NCBI RefSeq assembly: GCF_025144725.1
Contig: NZ_JALXKS010000006.1
Coordinates: 1 to 64,000, forward strand
Reading direction: 5' to 3'
From: Brevibacterium sp. p3-SID960
GTDB lineage: Bacteria > Actinomycetota > Actinomycetes > Actinomycetales > Brevibacteriaceae
DNA length: 64,000 nt
Under the pieces are notes generated by a model. It worked only from the letters and a program-made list of their open reading frames with translations. It made no database searches and was not told the DNA's origin. Both the position numbers and the translations under genes were made by a program. How positions within the stretch are numbered: the stretch's first letter is position 1; each line of letters opens with the position of its first letter. Below, piece by piece: positions 8,838-17,006 of this stretch.

Positions 8838-8929
8838 CCGTTGACACTACCATCTACGACACTCGAACACTCCCATACACGACACTTATACACTACCATC
8901 CACGATACCTGAACACTACCATTCACGAT
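8838..8929. repeat. Four tandem 23-bp iteron-like repeats upstream of the DUF4143 gene
   Basis: Four contiguous 23-bp units (8838-8860, 8861-8883, 8884-8906, 8907-8929) share the core ACACTACCATxCACGA, with drift mainly in the first six bases. They lie 60-155 bp upstream of the ATPase start and 130-220 bp upstream of the TPP enzyme on the other strand. Their phased spacing (about two helical turns) suits cooperative binding of a regulator. Read leftwards, one unit contains TATAAG, a possible -10. Confidence 0.8.
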
Positions 8930-9056
8930 CGCACGTGAAGCGGTTCCGACCTGAACCCAGAACAACCCGGATTCTCCATCCAGACGACGGCGGGCGCGCT
9001 GCGCGCCGGACGGCACGGCCCTGCACGCGGGCTGGAATCTGTGATTGAGTGTGGGT

Positions 9057-10793
9057 ATGACGCGCATCACCTCCACTGCTGACTCCTCCCCTGCCGCCTC
9101 CGCCCAGGACTCCGCCGCCGGCCCCGATGCCCCCGCCTCCCGTTCGGCTGGGCACCTCATCGTCGCCCAGCTCGAAGCCGAGGGCGTCGAGCGCATCTAC
9201 TGCGTGCCCGGCGAGTCCTACCTCAATGTGCTCGACGGCCTGCACGATTCGACCATCCGCACCATCACCTGCCGGCAGGAGGCCGGCGCCGGGTTCATGG
9301 CACTGGCCGAGGGCCGGATGACCGGCCGGCCGGGCATTGCGATGGTCACCCGCGGGCCGGGTGCGGCCAATGTCATGATCGCCGTGCACACCGCCTACCA
9401 GGACGCCACGCCTCTCGTCATCTTCGCCGGCCTCATCCCCACCGACCACCGCGGCCGCGAGGCCTTCCAGGAGTTCGATCTGGCTGGCTGGTTCGGCACG
9501 ACGGTGAAGAAGACCCTCATCCTCGACCACCCCGATGAGGCCGCAGCCCTCGTCGCCGATGCGATGCACACCGCCGCCTCCGGCCGGCCCGGCCCGGTCA
9601 TCGTCGGTCTCCCCGAGGACCCGCAGCTCATCACCACCCAGGCGGACACCGTCACCCCGCGCCCCGTTCCCGAGGTGGTGCCCACCGCCGCACAGATCGC
9701 CTCAGTCGCCGAGGCGGTCGCCAGAGCCCGCCGCCCGGTGCTCATCGTCGGCGGCGAGCGCTGGGATGAGCAGTCCTCCCGCACGGTCGCTGACTGGGCG
9801 GCCGGGCTCGGGATGGGCATCATCGCCGACTTCCGCGCCTACGACGGCATCGACCATGATGAGCCGCACTACCTCGGTGCGCTCGGCTTCGGCTCGGCAC
9901 CCCTGACCCGCAAGGCCTTCGACGAGGCCGACCTGCACGTCTACCTCGGCTGCCAGCGCACCGATGTCTCAACGAACTCGTACTCGATCGGCTGCAGCCC
10001 GGACCACACGATCGTCATCAGCCCTGATCCTGACCTGCATGCACACTTCGGGCCGGTCGATGAGCAGATCATCGCCACCACCCGTGGCTTCGCCCAAGCA
10101 CTCACCAGCACTGACGCAACGACCGGCACCGAGGCGACCACCGCCTCGGGCTCGGGCGCGCACCTGCCCGACTGGGTCACCGAGACCCGCCAGCGGTTCC
10201 AGCAGTGGCGCGAGATCCCGGCACCGACCGGCGATGAGGACCCCGCGTATGTCGATATGGACACCGCCTTCGGCGAGGTGCGCCGGCTGCTGCCCGATGA
10301 CGCGATCATCACGTATGGGGCCGGCAACTACTCCGGCTGGGCCTCGCGCTACCTGCCGGTGCACAGCTTCCCGTCGGTTCTCGGCCCGCGCAACGGGGCG
10401 ATGGGCTTCGGCATGCCAGCGGCGGTCGCGGCCGCGCTCGTGTGCCCGGACCGCCCGGTGCTCGCCGTGGCCGGTGACGGCTGCTTCCTCATGAACGGCC
10501 AGGAGTTCGCCACCGCGGTCGCGAACGATCTCAACATCACCGTCATCATCAACGACAACAGCGTCTACGGCACGATCGTCGGCCACCAGGAGCGCGACTA
10601 CCCCGGCCGGCCGGAGGGCACCGGGCTGAAGAACCCGGACTTCGCCGCCTACGCCACCGCCTTCGGCGGGGCCGGGTTCAGCGTCACCCGCACCGAGGAC
10701 TTCGCTGCCGCCTTCGAGGCAGCGCTCAACCATCCCGGCCCGGCGCTCGTGCATGTGCGCACCGATCCGGCGATCCGTTTCACCCGCAGCTGA
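9057..10793 (+). CDS. Thiamine pyrophosphate-dependent enzyme, acetolactate synthase-like
   Basis: A 578-aa enzyme with the three-domain ThDP fold: N-terminal Pyr domain with the catalytic Glu at residue 53 (VPGESYL), central domain, and C-terminal PP domain with the ThDP/Mg motif GDGCFLMNGQEF...NDNSVYG around residues 474-505. It resembles catabolic acetolactate synthase-like or oxo-acid decarboxylating enzymes rather than the biosynthetic IlvB, and no small regulatory subunit is nearby. It precedes an amidohydrolase by 31 bp, suggesting joint catabolism of an unknown amide or imide. Upstream GTG/TTG codons at 9045-9051 are possible starts. Confidence 0.88.
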   Translation: MTRITSTADSSPAASAQDSAAGPDAPASRSAGHLIVAQLEAEGVERIYCVPGESYLNVLDGLHDSTIRTITCRQEAGAGFMALAEGRMTGRPGIAMVTRGPGAANVMIAVHTAYQDATPLVIFAGLIPTDHRGREAFQEFDLAGWFGTTVKKTLILDHPDEAAALVADAMHTAASGRPGPVIVGLPEDPQLITTQADTVTPRPVPEVVPTAAQIASVAEAVARARRPVLIVGGERWDEQSSRTVADWAAGLGMGIIADFRAYDGIDHDEPHYLGALGFGSAPLTRKAFDEADLHVYLGCQRTDVSTNSYSIGCSPDHTIVISPDPDLHAHFGPVDEQIIATTRGFAQALTSTDATTGTEATTASGSGAHLPDWVTETRQRFQQWREIPAPTGDEDPAYVDMDTAFGEVRRLLPDDAIITYGAGNYSGWASRYLPVHSFPSVLGPRNGAMGFGMPAAVAAALVCPDRPVLAVAGDGCFLMNGQEFATAVANDLNITVIINDNSVYGTIVGHQERDYPGRPEGTGLKNPDFAAYATAFGGAGFSVTRTEDFAAAFEAALNHPGPALVHVRTDPAIRFTRS

Positions 10794-10824
10794 GCGGCCG
10801 GCAGCCAGACGAAGGGGGTCTGAG

Positions 10825-12492
10825 ATGCGACTCGACACGATCATCCGCAATGCCCGCATCCACACGATGGAGGACAAGGATGCGCCCGCGCCCGAGGCGG
10901 TAGGAATCGCCGGCGGCCGGATCGTCGCCTTCGATGACGAGCTGGAGGGCTCGTACGCCTCGGCCGGTGAGGTCGTCGATGCCGCCGAGCTGACCGGTGG
11001 TGTTGGTGTGCCGACGGTGGTGCCCGGATTCATCGACGCGCACTGCCACACGACCTGGTTCGGGTTGACACTCGCCAGTGTCGATGTCGAGAACTGTCCC
11101 GGCGGGCTCGATGAGGTCTACGACCGGCTCAAGGCTGCTGCCGAGAAACTGCCTGATGGTGAGTGGGTGCAGGCCACCGGGTACTCCCATCACGACTACG
11201 AAGGCAGCTATCCGGACATTGCGGTCCTCGACCAGATCACCGGCGACCGGCCGCTGTTCATGCGGCAGGTGAGCGGTCATTCGGCGATCGTCAACACTGC
11301 AGCCCTGACAGCCGCCGGGATGCTCGAACCCGGTTATACCGACCCGCCCGGCGGCAAGGTCGTCCGCGACGCCGAAGGGCATCCGACCGGTTTGGTCGAG
11401 GAGACCGCGCAGACGCAGGTGCAGGATCTCATCCGCCCGTACTCGGTTGAGACGGTCGTCCACGCCCTCGACCTGGCCACCGCCTACTACGCCAAGGAGG
11501 GGATCACGAGTTTCGGTGAGGCCGGGATCGCCGCAGGCTGGATCGGGCATTCGCCGCTGGAGGTCTACGCCTACCAGCAGGCCCGCCAGGCCGGGCTGCT
11601 GCGGGCGCGTGCCCAGCTCATGCCCGTCATCGACGCCCTCCACCCAATCCACGGCCACGCCGCCGACACCCCGGAACTCGGGCTCGACCTCGGCATGGTC
11701 ACCGGGTTCGGGGATGACGAGATCCGCATCGGCCCGGTCAAGATCTTCATGGACGGCGCGCTGTCGGGCCGAACCGCGGCACTGCACGAGCCCTATGTCG
11801 GCCAGTCCGATGCCGGGTACCTGCAGGACGACCCCGAAGTGCTGCGCGCCCAGACCCTGGCCGCCTACCGGTCCGGCTGGTCACTGGCCGTCCACGCGAT
11901 CGGCGACCGGGCTGTCGATGAGGCGATTCACAACATCACCGCAGCCGTCGATGAGTGCGGGCCACGGGCGTTTCCCAACCGGATCGAACACGCCGGGATG
12001 ATCCGCACCGATCAGCTGCCTGTCCTTGCCGAGTACGGCATCGCGGTGACCCCGCAGGCGGCGTTCTTCGACAACATCGGCGACGGCATGCTCGACGCGA
12101 TCGGTGAGGAGCGCGCCCACCTGCTCTACCGCGGCCACTCCTTCCTCGAGGCCGGCGTGACGCTGGCCGGCAGCTCGGATCGGCCGTGCGCGGAGGGCAA
12201 TGTGCTGCGCGGCATGCAGCTGTTCATGACCCGCCTGACCCGCTCCGGCCGCGTCTCAGGACCCAGCCACGAACGCCTGTCCGCGCACGAGGCGCTGGCA
12301 GCCTACACCTCGGGCGCGGCTGCCGCGATGGGCATGACCGGCAGACATGCCGGCCAGGCCGGACGGCTGGTCCGCGGGGCGCTGGCCGATATCGTCATCC
12401 TCACCGGCGACCCGCTCGCCACCGCGCCCGAGGCGGTCACCGAGCTGGACGTGCAGGCGACGATGCGCGGCGGGCAGTGGACGCACCGGTGA
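10825..12492 (+). CDS. YtcJ-type metal-dependent amidohydrolase
   Basis: A 555-aa cytosolic amidohydrolase of the YtcJ/N-substituted formamide deformylase branch. The metal-binding HxH is H73-C-H75 (DAHCHTT). Later motifs are the conserved HAIGDRAVDEAIHNI and the C-terminal ADIVILTGDPL, which closes the beta-sandwich. GAAGGGGG (10811-10818) supports ATG 10825. It follows the ThDP enzyme closely and probably shares its transcript. The substrate is not deducible. Confidence 0.9.
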   Translation: MRLDTIIRNARIHTMEDKDAPAPEAVGIAGGRIVAFDDELEGSYASAGEVVDAAELTGGVGVPTVVPGFIDAHCHTTWFGLTLASVDVENCPGGLDEVYDRLKAAAEKLPDGEWVQATGYSHHDYEGSYPDIAVLDQITGDRPLFMRQVSGHSAIVNTAALTAAGMLEPGYTDPPGGKVVRDAEGHPTGLVEETAQTQVQDLIRPYSVETVVHALDLATAYYAKEGITSFGEAGIAAGWIGHSPLEVYAYQQARQAGLLRARAQLMPVIDALHPIHGHAADTPELGLDLGMVTGFGDDEIRIGPVKIFMDGALSGRTAALHEPYVGQSDAGYLQDDPEVLRAQTLAAYRSGWSLAVHAIGDRAVDEAIHNITAAVDECGPRAFPNRIEHAGMIRTDQLPVLAEYGIAVTPQAAFFDNIGDGMLDAIGEERAHLLYRGHSFLEAGVTLAGSSDRPCAEGNVLRGMQLFMTRLTRSGRVSGPSHERLSAHEALAAYTSGAAAAMGMTGRHAGQAGRLVRGALADIVILTGDPLATAPEAVTELDVQATMRGGQWTHR

Positions 12493-12539
12493 ACCGGCCG
12501 GCACTCCAGCGTCTTCCCAGCGCGTGAGTCGCTGGCGAC

Positions 12540-12545
12540 TACAGT
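12540..12545 (+). promoter_or_regulatory. Predicted -10 box of yigZ (leaderless)
   Basis: TACAGT ends 7 bases before the ATG at 12553, so transcription should begin at or next to the A of the start codon. No Shine-Dalgarno is present. Confidence 0.5.
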
Positions 12546-12552
12546 GGCATCC

Positions 12553-13167
12553 ATGGGCTATCAGACTCTGCGCCGTGAGGCGCATGCCGAGATCGAGATC
12601 AAGCGCTCGCGCTTCATCGCCCGCGTCGTTCCAGTCGAGACCGAGGAGGCCGCCCGTGCGGTCATCGAGGAGCAGCGGGCTGCGCATTCGAAGGCCCGCC
12701 ACCACTGCACCGCCTTCATCCTCGATGCCGATGGGCGCACACAGCGCTTCAACGACGACGGCGAGCCGGCCGGTACGGCCGGTGCCCCGATCCTGGAGGT
12801 GCTCACCGGCCATGAGCTGACGTATGTGGTGGCGGTGGTGACCCGGTACTTCGGCGGCACGCTGCTGGGCGCCGGCGGGCTCGTGCGCGCCTACGGCGGG
12901 GCGGTCTCCGCGGCACTCGAGGACGCGCAGGTGGTGACCCGTACGCTGCTGACCCCGGTGACGGTTGAGTTGAACTATGCCACGGCGGCTGCCGCCCAGC
13001 GGCAGGCCCAGCAGGCCGGATGGGAGGTCATCGACAGCGACTACAGTGCCAGCGTGCGGCATGTCTTCGCGGTGCCAGCTGACGAGGTGGAAGCGTGTGC
13101 AGCGATGCTCGCTGACGTCTCGGCAGGACTCGCCGCTCCCGAGGTGGGGGATCCGGTCTATCGCTAG
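12553..13167 (+). CDS. YigZ/IMPACT family protein
   Basis: A 204-aa protein of the UPF0029/IMPACT family. The N-terminal domain has the family core KRSRFIARV, AHSKARHHCTAFIL and FNDDGEPAGTAGAPILEVL, then VTRYFGGTLLGAGGLVRAYGGAV near residue 95. A C-terminal ferredoxin-like domain follows. Eukaryotic IMPACT modulates the Gcn2 kinase; the bacterial role is not established. ATG 12553 is favoured over GTG 12544 because a -10 box lies just upstream. Confidence 0.9.
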   Translation: MGYQTLRREAHAEIEIKRSRFIARVVPVETEEAARAVIEEQRAAHSKARHHCTAFILDADGRTQRFNDDGEPAGTAGAPILEVLTGHELTYVVAVVTRYFGGTLLGAGGLVRAYGGAVSAALEDAQVVTRTLLTPVTVELNYATAAAAQRQAQQAGWEVIDSDYSASVRHVFAVPADEVEACAAMLADVSAGLAAPEVGDPVYR

Positions 13168-13218
13168 GCCGGCTGCAGTGCCGGATCGGTTGGTGTCACT
13201 GCGCCGGCTGGTCGGTGC

Positions 13219-13285
13219 TCGGCTGGGAGCAATGCCGGTGGGGATCAGTGCCCGTCTGGGACCGGTGTTCGGCTGGGATCGGTGC
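13219..13285. repeat. Degenerate 17-bp tandem repeat
   Basis: Four units of 16-17 bp (starts at 13219, 13236, 13252 and 13269) share approximately TCGGCTGGGAnCGGTGC. They fill the gap between the convergent yigZ and ybaK genes. No function is evident. Confidence 0.5.
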
Positions 13286-13289
13286 GTCG

Positions 13290-13790
13290 TCAGTCGAGGC
13301 TGGCGATGCGGGCGACCTGTGCATTGGTGAGCATGACGAGGTCATCGGGACGCAGTTCGATCTCCAAGCCGCGGCGGCCGGCTGAGACGTAGACGGTGGA
13401 GAAGTCCTGAGCGGAAAGATCCATGACCACCGGCGAGGAGTTGCGCTGGCCGAAGGGGCTGACGCCGCCGATCATGTAGCCGGTGCGGCGCTCGGTTTCG
13501 GCGATGCCGGTCAGCTGAGCTTTCTTGCCGCCGCACACGCCGGCGATCGCCTTGAGATCAAGCTGTCCGGAGACGGGCACAAGTGCGACGACTGGTTCCT
13601 GATCGACGTGGATCATGAGCGTTTTGAGGATTCTGCCGGATTCGACGCCGAGCTTCTCTGAGGCTTCGGTGCCGTAGCGGCGGCGGGCCGGATCGTGGTC
13701 GAACTCATGAACCGAGTAATCGATGCCGGCGAGGTTGAGCACGCGCAGGGCGGGGGTAGCCGCGGCGTGTGATCGAGCTGCAATCGACAT
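13290..13790 (-). CDS. ybaK: YbaK-type Cys-tRNA(Pro) deacylase
   Basis: A 166-aa single-domain YbaK/EbsC protein that hydrolyses mischarged Cys-tRNA(Pro) in trans. Family features are YGTEASEKLGVESGRILKTLM near residue 40 (the conserved Lys lies in the active site), LVPVSGQLDLKAIA, the GGKKAQL segment, and the glycine-rich TGYMIGGVSPFGQ loop at about 115. It stands alone, convergent with yigZ. Confidence 0.88.
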   Translation of the reverse strand: MSIAARSHAAATPALRVLNLAGIDYSVHEFDHDPARRRYGTEASEKLGVESGRILKTLMIHVDQEPVVALVPVSGQLDLKAIAGVCGGKKAQLTGIAETERRTGYMIGGVSPFGQRNSSPVVMDLSAQDFSTVYVSAGRRGLEIELRPDDLVMLTNAQVARIASLD

Positions 13791-13976
13791 GGGTGTTCGC
13801 TGCCTCCTGCCTGCCGGGTCAGTCGGGGACCTGACGGTTCGGCGGGCCGGTGTGTAGGTGCTGATCGGACGGGTGGACGACTGCTACTTTAAATGACCGA
13901 TCAGTCCGATGACCAATTTTTTGTCCGTGCTCGACAATCCGGCAGGAGATGACGGGCGGATCCAGAAGCGTTTTTG

Positions 13977-14396
13977 TCAGCCCCAGCCGAGTTCGTGGAG
14001 GCGTTGGTCATCAATGCCGTGATGGTGGGCGATCTCGTGGACGATCGTGGTGAGGATCTCCTCCCGCAGCCGTTCGGCTGTGCGGGAGAACTCGATGAGG
14101 TTGATGCGGTAGAGGAAGATGACGTCAGGGGGCACAAAGGCCCACGGGTCGCCGCGCTCGGTCAGCGGGATGCCGTCGTAGACACCGAGGATGTCCGGCT
14201 CCTCCGGCGGGGGCTCGTCCTCGGCGAAGAGGACGACATTGTCCATGTAGTCGAGCACACCTTCCGGCAGCTCGACCATCACCTCGTCGACGAGGTCGTC
14301 GAAGATCGCGTACAGCGCCTCGAAGGTCGCATCGTCGATCGGCTCGAGCGGCTCGTGCTCGCCGGGACCCGCATGATCAGGGTGACCGCATGTCAT
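13977..14396 (-). CDS. Small zincin-like metallopeptidase family protein
   Basis: A 139-aa acidic protein of the minimal zincin family widespread in actinobacteria. The zinc motif HEIAHHHGID (HExxH plus a downstream His and Asp) lies at about residues 122-131, close to the C-terminus. The N-terminal third is rich in Glu and Asp. It may be a protease or a structural relative; substrate unknown. The start ATG lies 6 bases after a -10 box embedded in a twin palindrome, so it is probably leaderless and tightly regulated. Confidence 0.85.
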   Translation of the reverse strand: MTCGHPDHAGPGEHEPLEPIDDATFEALYAIFDDLVDEVMVELPEGVLDYMDNVVLFAEDEPPPEEPDILGVYDGIPLTERGDPWAFVPPDVIFLYRINLIEFSRTAERLREEILTTIVHEIAHHHGIDDQRLHELGWG

Positions 14397-14398
14397 GG

Positions 14399-14432
14399 CC
14401 TCAGTCTACTGAGGCGCCTCAGTAGACTGAGG
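14399..14432 (-). promoter_or_regulatory. Twin palindromic operator over the metallopeptidase promoter
   Basis: A perfect 34-bp palindrome made of two 16-bp palindromes: CCTCAGT-CT-ACTGAGG (14399-14414) and CCTCAGT-AG-ACTGAGG (14417-14432), separated by CG. On the minus strand TAGACT (14408-14403) reads as a -10 box 6 bases from the ATG at 14396. The same hexamer occurs on the plus strand at 14423-14428. Two 18-bp-spaced operators, or a cruciform, would control transcription from here. Confidence 0.7.
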
Positions 14433-14613
14433 TGAGCCGACCGGCAGGCGGAGTGAGCACGGGGGCGCGGACCGCCTCGGGTACGGTGAGCGACGTCACA
14501 GGAAAAGCCCGCCGACCCGTTTTGCAAATCCACCGAGCGGTGCGCTAAGCTATCGGAGGTTCATGCGCCGGGCTACCGGAGCTGACAGCCTCATCGGGAG
14601 ACTGATGCGGGAG

Positions 14614-14686
<73 letters not shown>

Positions 14687-14729
14687 CGTGTAGGATGGAG
14701 TTCGTCTCATCCGGCACACAAATGAATAA

Positions 14730-14803
14730 GGCCCTGTGGCGCAGTTGGTTAGCGCGCCGCCCTGTCACGGCGGAGGTCGCGGGTTCGAGTCCCGTCAGGG
14801 TCG
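14730..14803 (+). tRNA. tRNA-Asp (GTC anticodon)
   Basis: 74-nt cloverleaf. The acceptor GGCCCTG pairs with CAGGGTC, the anticodon loop CTGTCAC sits on CCGCC/GGCGG, and the T loop is TTCGAGT. A hairpin terminator follows at 14814. Confidence 0.97.
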
Positions 14804-14813
14804 CGGAGCAATC

Positions 14814-14840
14814 GGCTCTTCTGTTTCAGAAGAGCCTTTG
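14814..14840 (+). terminator. Terminator after tRNA-Asp
   Basis: A 9-bp stem GGCTCTTCT/AGAAGAGCC with loop GTTTC and a short T run (14837-14839), 10 bases after tRNA-Asp. Confidence 0.75.
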
Positions 14841-14884
14841 TTCTATCAGCAGGCAGATGAGCTGCGCTCGCTGCCAGCGAACCT

Positions 14885-14957
14885 GGCTCTGTAGCTCAGT
14901 TGGTAGAGCGTTCGACTGAAAATCGAAAGGTCACCGGATCGACGCCGGTCGGAGCCA
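14885..14957 (+). tRNA. tRNA-Phe (GAA anticodon)
   Basis: 73-nt cloverleaf. The acceptor GGCTCTG pairs with CGGAGCC, and the anticodon loop CTGAAAA sits on TTCGA/TCGAA. The T loop reads ATCGACG, so position 54 is A instead of the near-universal T. All stems pair, so the gene looks functional. CCA is not encoded. Confidence 0.95.
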
Positions 14958-14963
14958 CAGCTT

Positions 14964-14993
14964 GAAGGCCCTCGCATGTCATGCGGGGCCTTC
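14964..14993 (+). terminator. Terminator after tRNA-Phe
   Basis: Hairpin with 8 bp GAAGGCCC/GGGCCTTC, a bulged T, and 5 bp CGCAT/ATGCG around loop GTC, six bases past tRNA-Phe. Confidence 0.7.
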
Positions 14994-15069
14994 GTGCATC
15001 CCCTACACAGCCCGTCCGACTGTGCGCCCAGAAATCACCGAGAACCCAGGTCCGCGGAAAGGTGAGGAG

Positions 15070-15234
15070 CAAAAGACGTGGAGGCCGGCTCAGCAGGAGC
15101 AACTGTGGTTCCACGGTGGAAACCTGCATCAGCCCCGGCACTACTCGCTGTACCTAGGGCTGCAGCTCAAGGCCCGTTACGACGGCACCGAGACGCCCGC
15201 CTATCGGCTGCAGGAGGTGCACCACCGTGGCTAG
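15070..15234 (+). pseudogene. C-terminal fragment of a flavin-dependent monooxygenase
   Basis: An open frame ending at the TAG 15232-15234 encodes QLWFHGGNLHQPRHYSLYLG, then LQLKARYDGTETPAYRLQEVHH. This closely resembles the extreme C-terminus of CzcO-like FAD/NAD(P)-dependent monooxygenases (FHGGNLHQ followed by RHYS). None of the FAD- or NADP-binding parts is present; the frame runs upstream into the tRNA-Phe terminator. So it is a remnant of roughly 50 codons abutting a tRNA gene. It carries the ribosome binding site of the next ORF. Confidence 0.72.
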
Positions 15235-15463
15235 GCCATCAGCGAAGGATCGCCGCCTCACCGTCGATGGCGAGCAGTTCCGCATCCGGCAGACAGGTCG
15301 CACAGAGTACTACTACGACTGGCTCACCGGACCCAACCCGGACTACGGCTTCGCAGGCGGCACCTACCCGCCCAGCAAGCTGACCGACGACGACCACATC
15401 GAGGCGATCCGTGATTTCCTCGCTGACATCGACCCGGAGACCGGTTATCTCTCAGACGGTTGA
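15227..15463 (+). CDS. Small hypothetical protein
   Basis: A 78-aa charged soluble protein of no family known to me. The GTG start at 15227 has a strong AGGAGG (15212-15217) nine bases upstream. It overlaps the flavoprotein remnant by 8 nt, as if once coupled to a full-length monooxygenase gene. Its 3' end overlaps the convergent amidase gene by 12 nt. The sequence is rich in Tyr, Asp and Gly (EYYYDWLTGPNPDYGFAGG). Confidence 0.65.
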   Translation: MARPSAKDRRLTVDGEQFRIRQTGRTEYYYDWLTGPNPDYGFAGGTYPPSKLTDDDHIEAIRDFLADIDPETGYLSDG

Positions 15464-16726
15464 GGTCCCGGCCACCACCGTAGGGTCAGTCACGATCCGG
15501 CGCAGCACCTCGGTGAGGTGGTCAACACCGGCGAGCAGATCCTCGTCCTTGGTGAACTCGTTGAGATTGTGCGAGATCCCCTCGACGCTCGGAACAAACA
15601 GCATCACTGTCGGCACGAGGTCCTTCATGTTCGTCGAGTCGTGACCGGCCACGGTAAGCACCTCGCCATGGGGCAGCCCCAGCGTCTCGGCGACAGAGCG
15701 TGCGAGTTCGGTGCCTTCCGGCTGGTACGGGTTCTGGTCCCAGGCGTGCTCGTGGACGATGTCGATCTCGACACCGACGCTCTCCTCCACCTCGACCATG
15801 GTCGCCTGCAGCTTCTTCGCCGCACTGTCGATGACCTCCATGCTCGGTGAGCGCAGGTCGAGGAGGATGCGGGCCTCGCTGGCGACAACGACCGGGGAGT
15901 TCGGGTAGACGGTGATCTCGCCGACGGCGGTGTGCAGCGCACCCTCGTCGTAGTCGTCGACGAGCTCGCGTGCGGCGACGATGAGCTTGGCCGCCCCGAG
16001 CAGCGCGTCACGCCGATCGGCCATGAGCGCCGAGCCGGAGTGCGCCTGCTCTCCGCGGATGCGCAGCTCGTACTTGTGGGCGGCCCAGGTGGCGGAGACA
16101 AGACCGATCGTCACGCCGTCCTCGTCCATGCTGCGGCCCTGCTCGACATGGATCTCTGCATAGGCGGCCAGGTCGAGTTCAACTGGTCCATCGCCGCGCT
16201 CGCCGATCGCATCGAGAGCCTCGCGGACAGTCACGCCCTGTTTGTCGCGGGTCTCGAGTGCCTCCTCGAGTCCGAGCTTGCCCGTGAACACGCCCGAACC
16301 CATCATCGAGGGCTTGAAGCGACTGCCCTCCTCGTTGAACCAGTTGACGACGGCGATGTTGCAGGCCGCCTCCCCGGGATTAGCGGCGAAGTGCTCGGCG
16401 AGCCGGAAGGCCGCGTGCGCGGAGGCCATGACGCCGTAGGCGCCGTCGAAGCGGCCGGCGGTCGGTTGCGAGTCCATGTGCGATCCGGTGAGCACATAGG
16501 GTGCACCCGGAACGAGTTCGAGCAGCCCGAACTGGTTGCCGATCTCATCGCGGGCGACCCTCATGCCGTGACGCTGCAGAAGCTCTGCGAACCAGCGGCG
16601 CTGCTCGCCATCGGGTTCGGTGGCCGCCTGCCGGTCGACTCCGTGGGTGCCGGGCACCGCACCGAAGGCGCAATGGACGTTCCAGTCGGCGAGGAAGGCG
16701 TCGTCGCGCGTGGTGTCCTGACTCAT
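15452..16726 (-). CDS. Zn-dependent amidase, hydantoinase/carbamoylase family (M20)
   Basis: A 424-aa M20-type metallo-amidase of the N-carbamoyl-L-amino acid hydrolase, allantoate amidohydrolase and beta-ureidopropionase group. Metal ligands appear in TGSHMDSQPTAGRFDGAYGV (His and Asp) near residue 85 and WFNEEGSRF (Glu-Glu) near 128. The dimerisation-domain motif AEIHVEQGR follows near 190, and GHDSTNMK near the C-terminus. GGAG precedes ATG 16726; the open frame extends to 16810 without support. The exact substrate is unresolved. Confidence 0.9.
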   Translation of the reverse strand: MSQDTTRDDAFLADWNVHCAFGAVPGTHGVDRQAATEPDGEQRRWFAELLQRHGMRVARDEIGNQFGLLELVPGAPYVLTGSHMDSQPTAGRFDGAYGVMASAHAAFRLAEHFAANPGEAACNIAVVNWFNEEGSRFKPSMMGSGVFTGKLGLEEALETRDKQGVTVREALDAIGERGDGPVELDLAAYAEIHVEQGRSMDEDGVTIGLVSATWAAHKYELRIRGEQAHSGSALMADRRDALLGAAKLIVAARELVDDYDEGALHTAVGEITVYPNSPVVVASEARILLDLRSPSMEVIDSAAKKLQATMVEVEESVGVEIDIVHEHAWDQNPYQPEGTELARSVAETLGLPHGEVLTVAGHDSTNMKDLVPTVMLFVPSVEGISHNLNEFTKDEDLLAGVDHLTEVLRRIVTDPTVVAGTSTV

Positions 16727-17006
16727 ATGTGGTCTCCGTTCTGCTGTGCGGCGTACTCGTCGGTTCCCGAGGCGCGGTTCGCGTCCGGCATCTGGCCTGA
16801 GGGCCCGCACAGGGCCGGGCCGGCGATGCCGCAGCCAGAGCGAGAAGTCCAGGCGGGCCAGGCGGCTGCGGAATGGCCGCTGCGGATATGCCGCTCCTCG
16901 GGTTCCACGATAGTCGCGAAAGGCCCGCTGTCGTCACCGAGTCCGCAGCGTGGCCTGCCGAGTGCGCGGCTGAGGTACGCCTACGGCACGCACGCGTCCG
17001 ATCCGC

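Noticed and set aside
8838..8929. CRISPR array
   Set aside because: The units are contiguous 23-bp repeats with no spacers and no cas genes nearby.
9045..9056. TTG/GTG starts upstream of the TPP enzyme ATG
   Set aside because: They add only four residues and have no better ribosome binding site.
8750..9196. Minus-strand frame reading through the 23-bp iterons
   Set aside because: The repeat peptides are an effect of the tandem DNA repeats, whose unit is not a multiple of three; it has no start signal.
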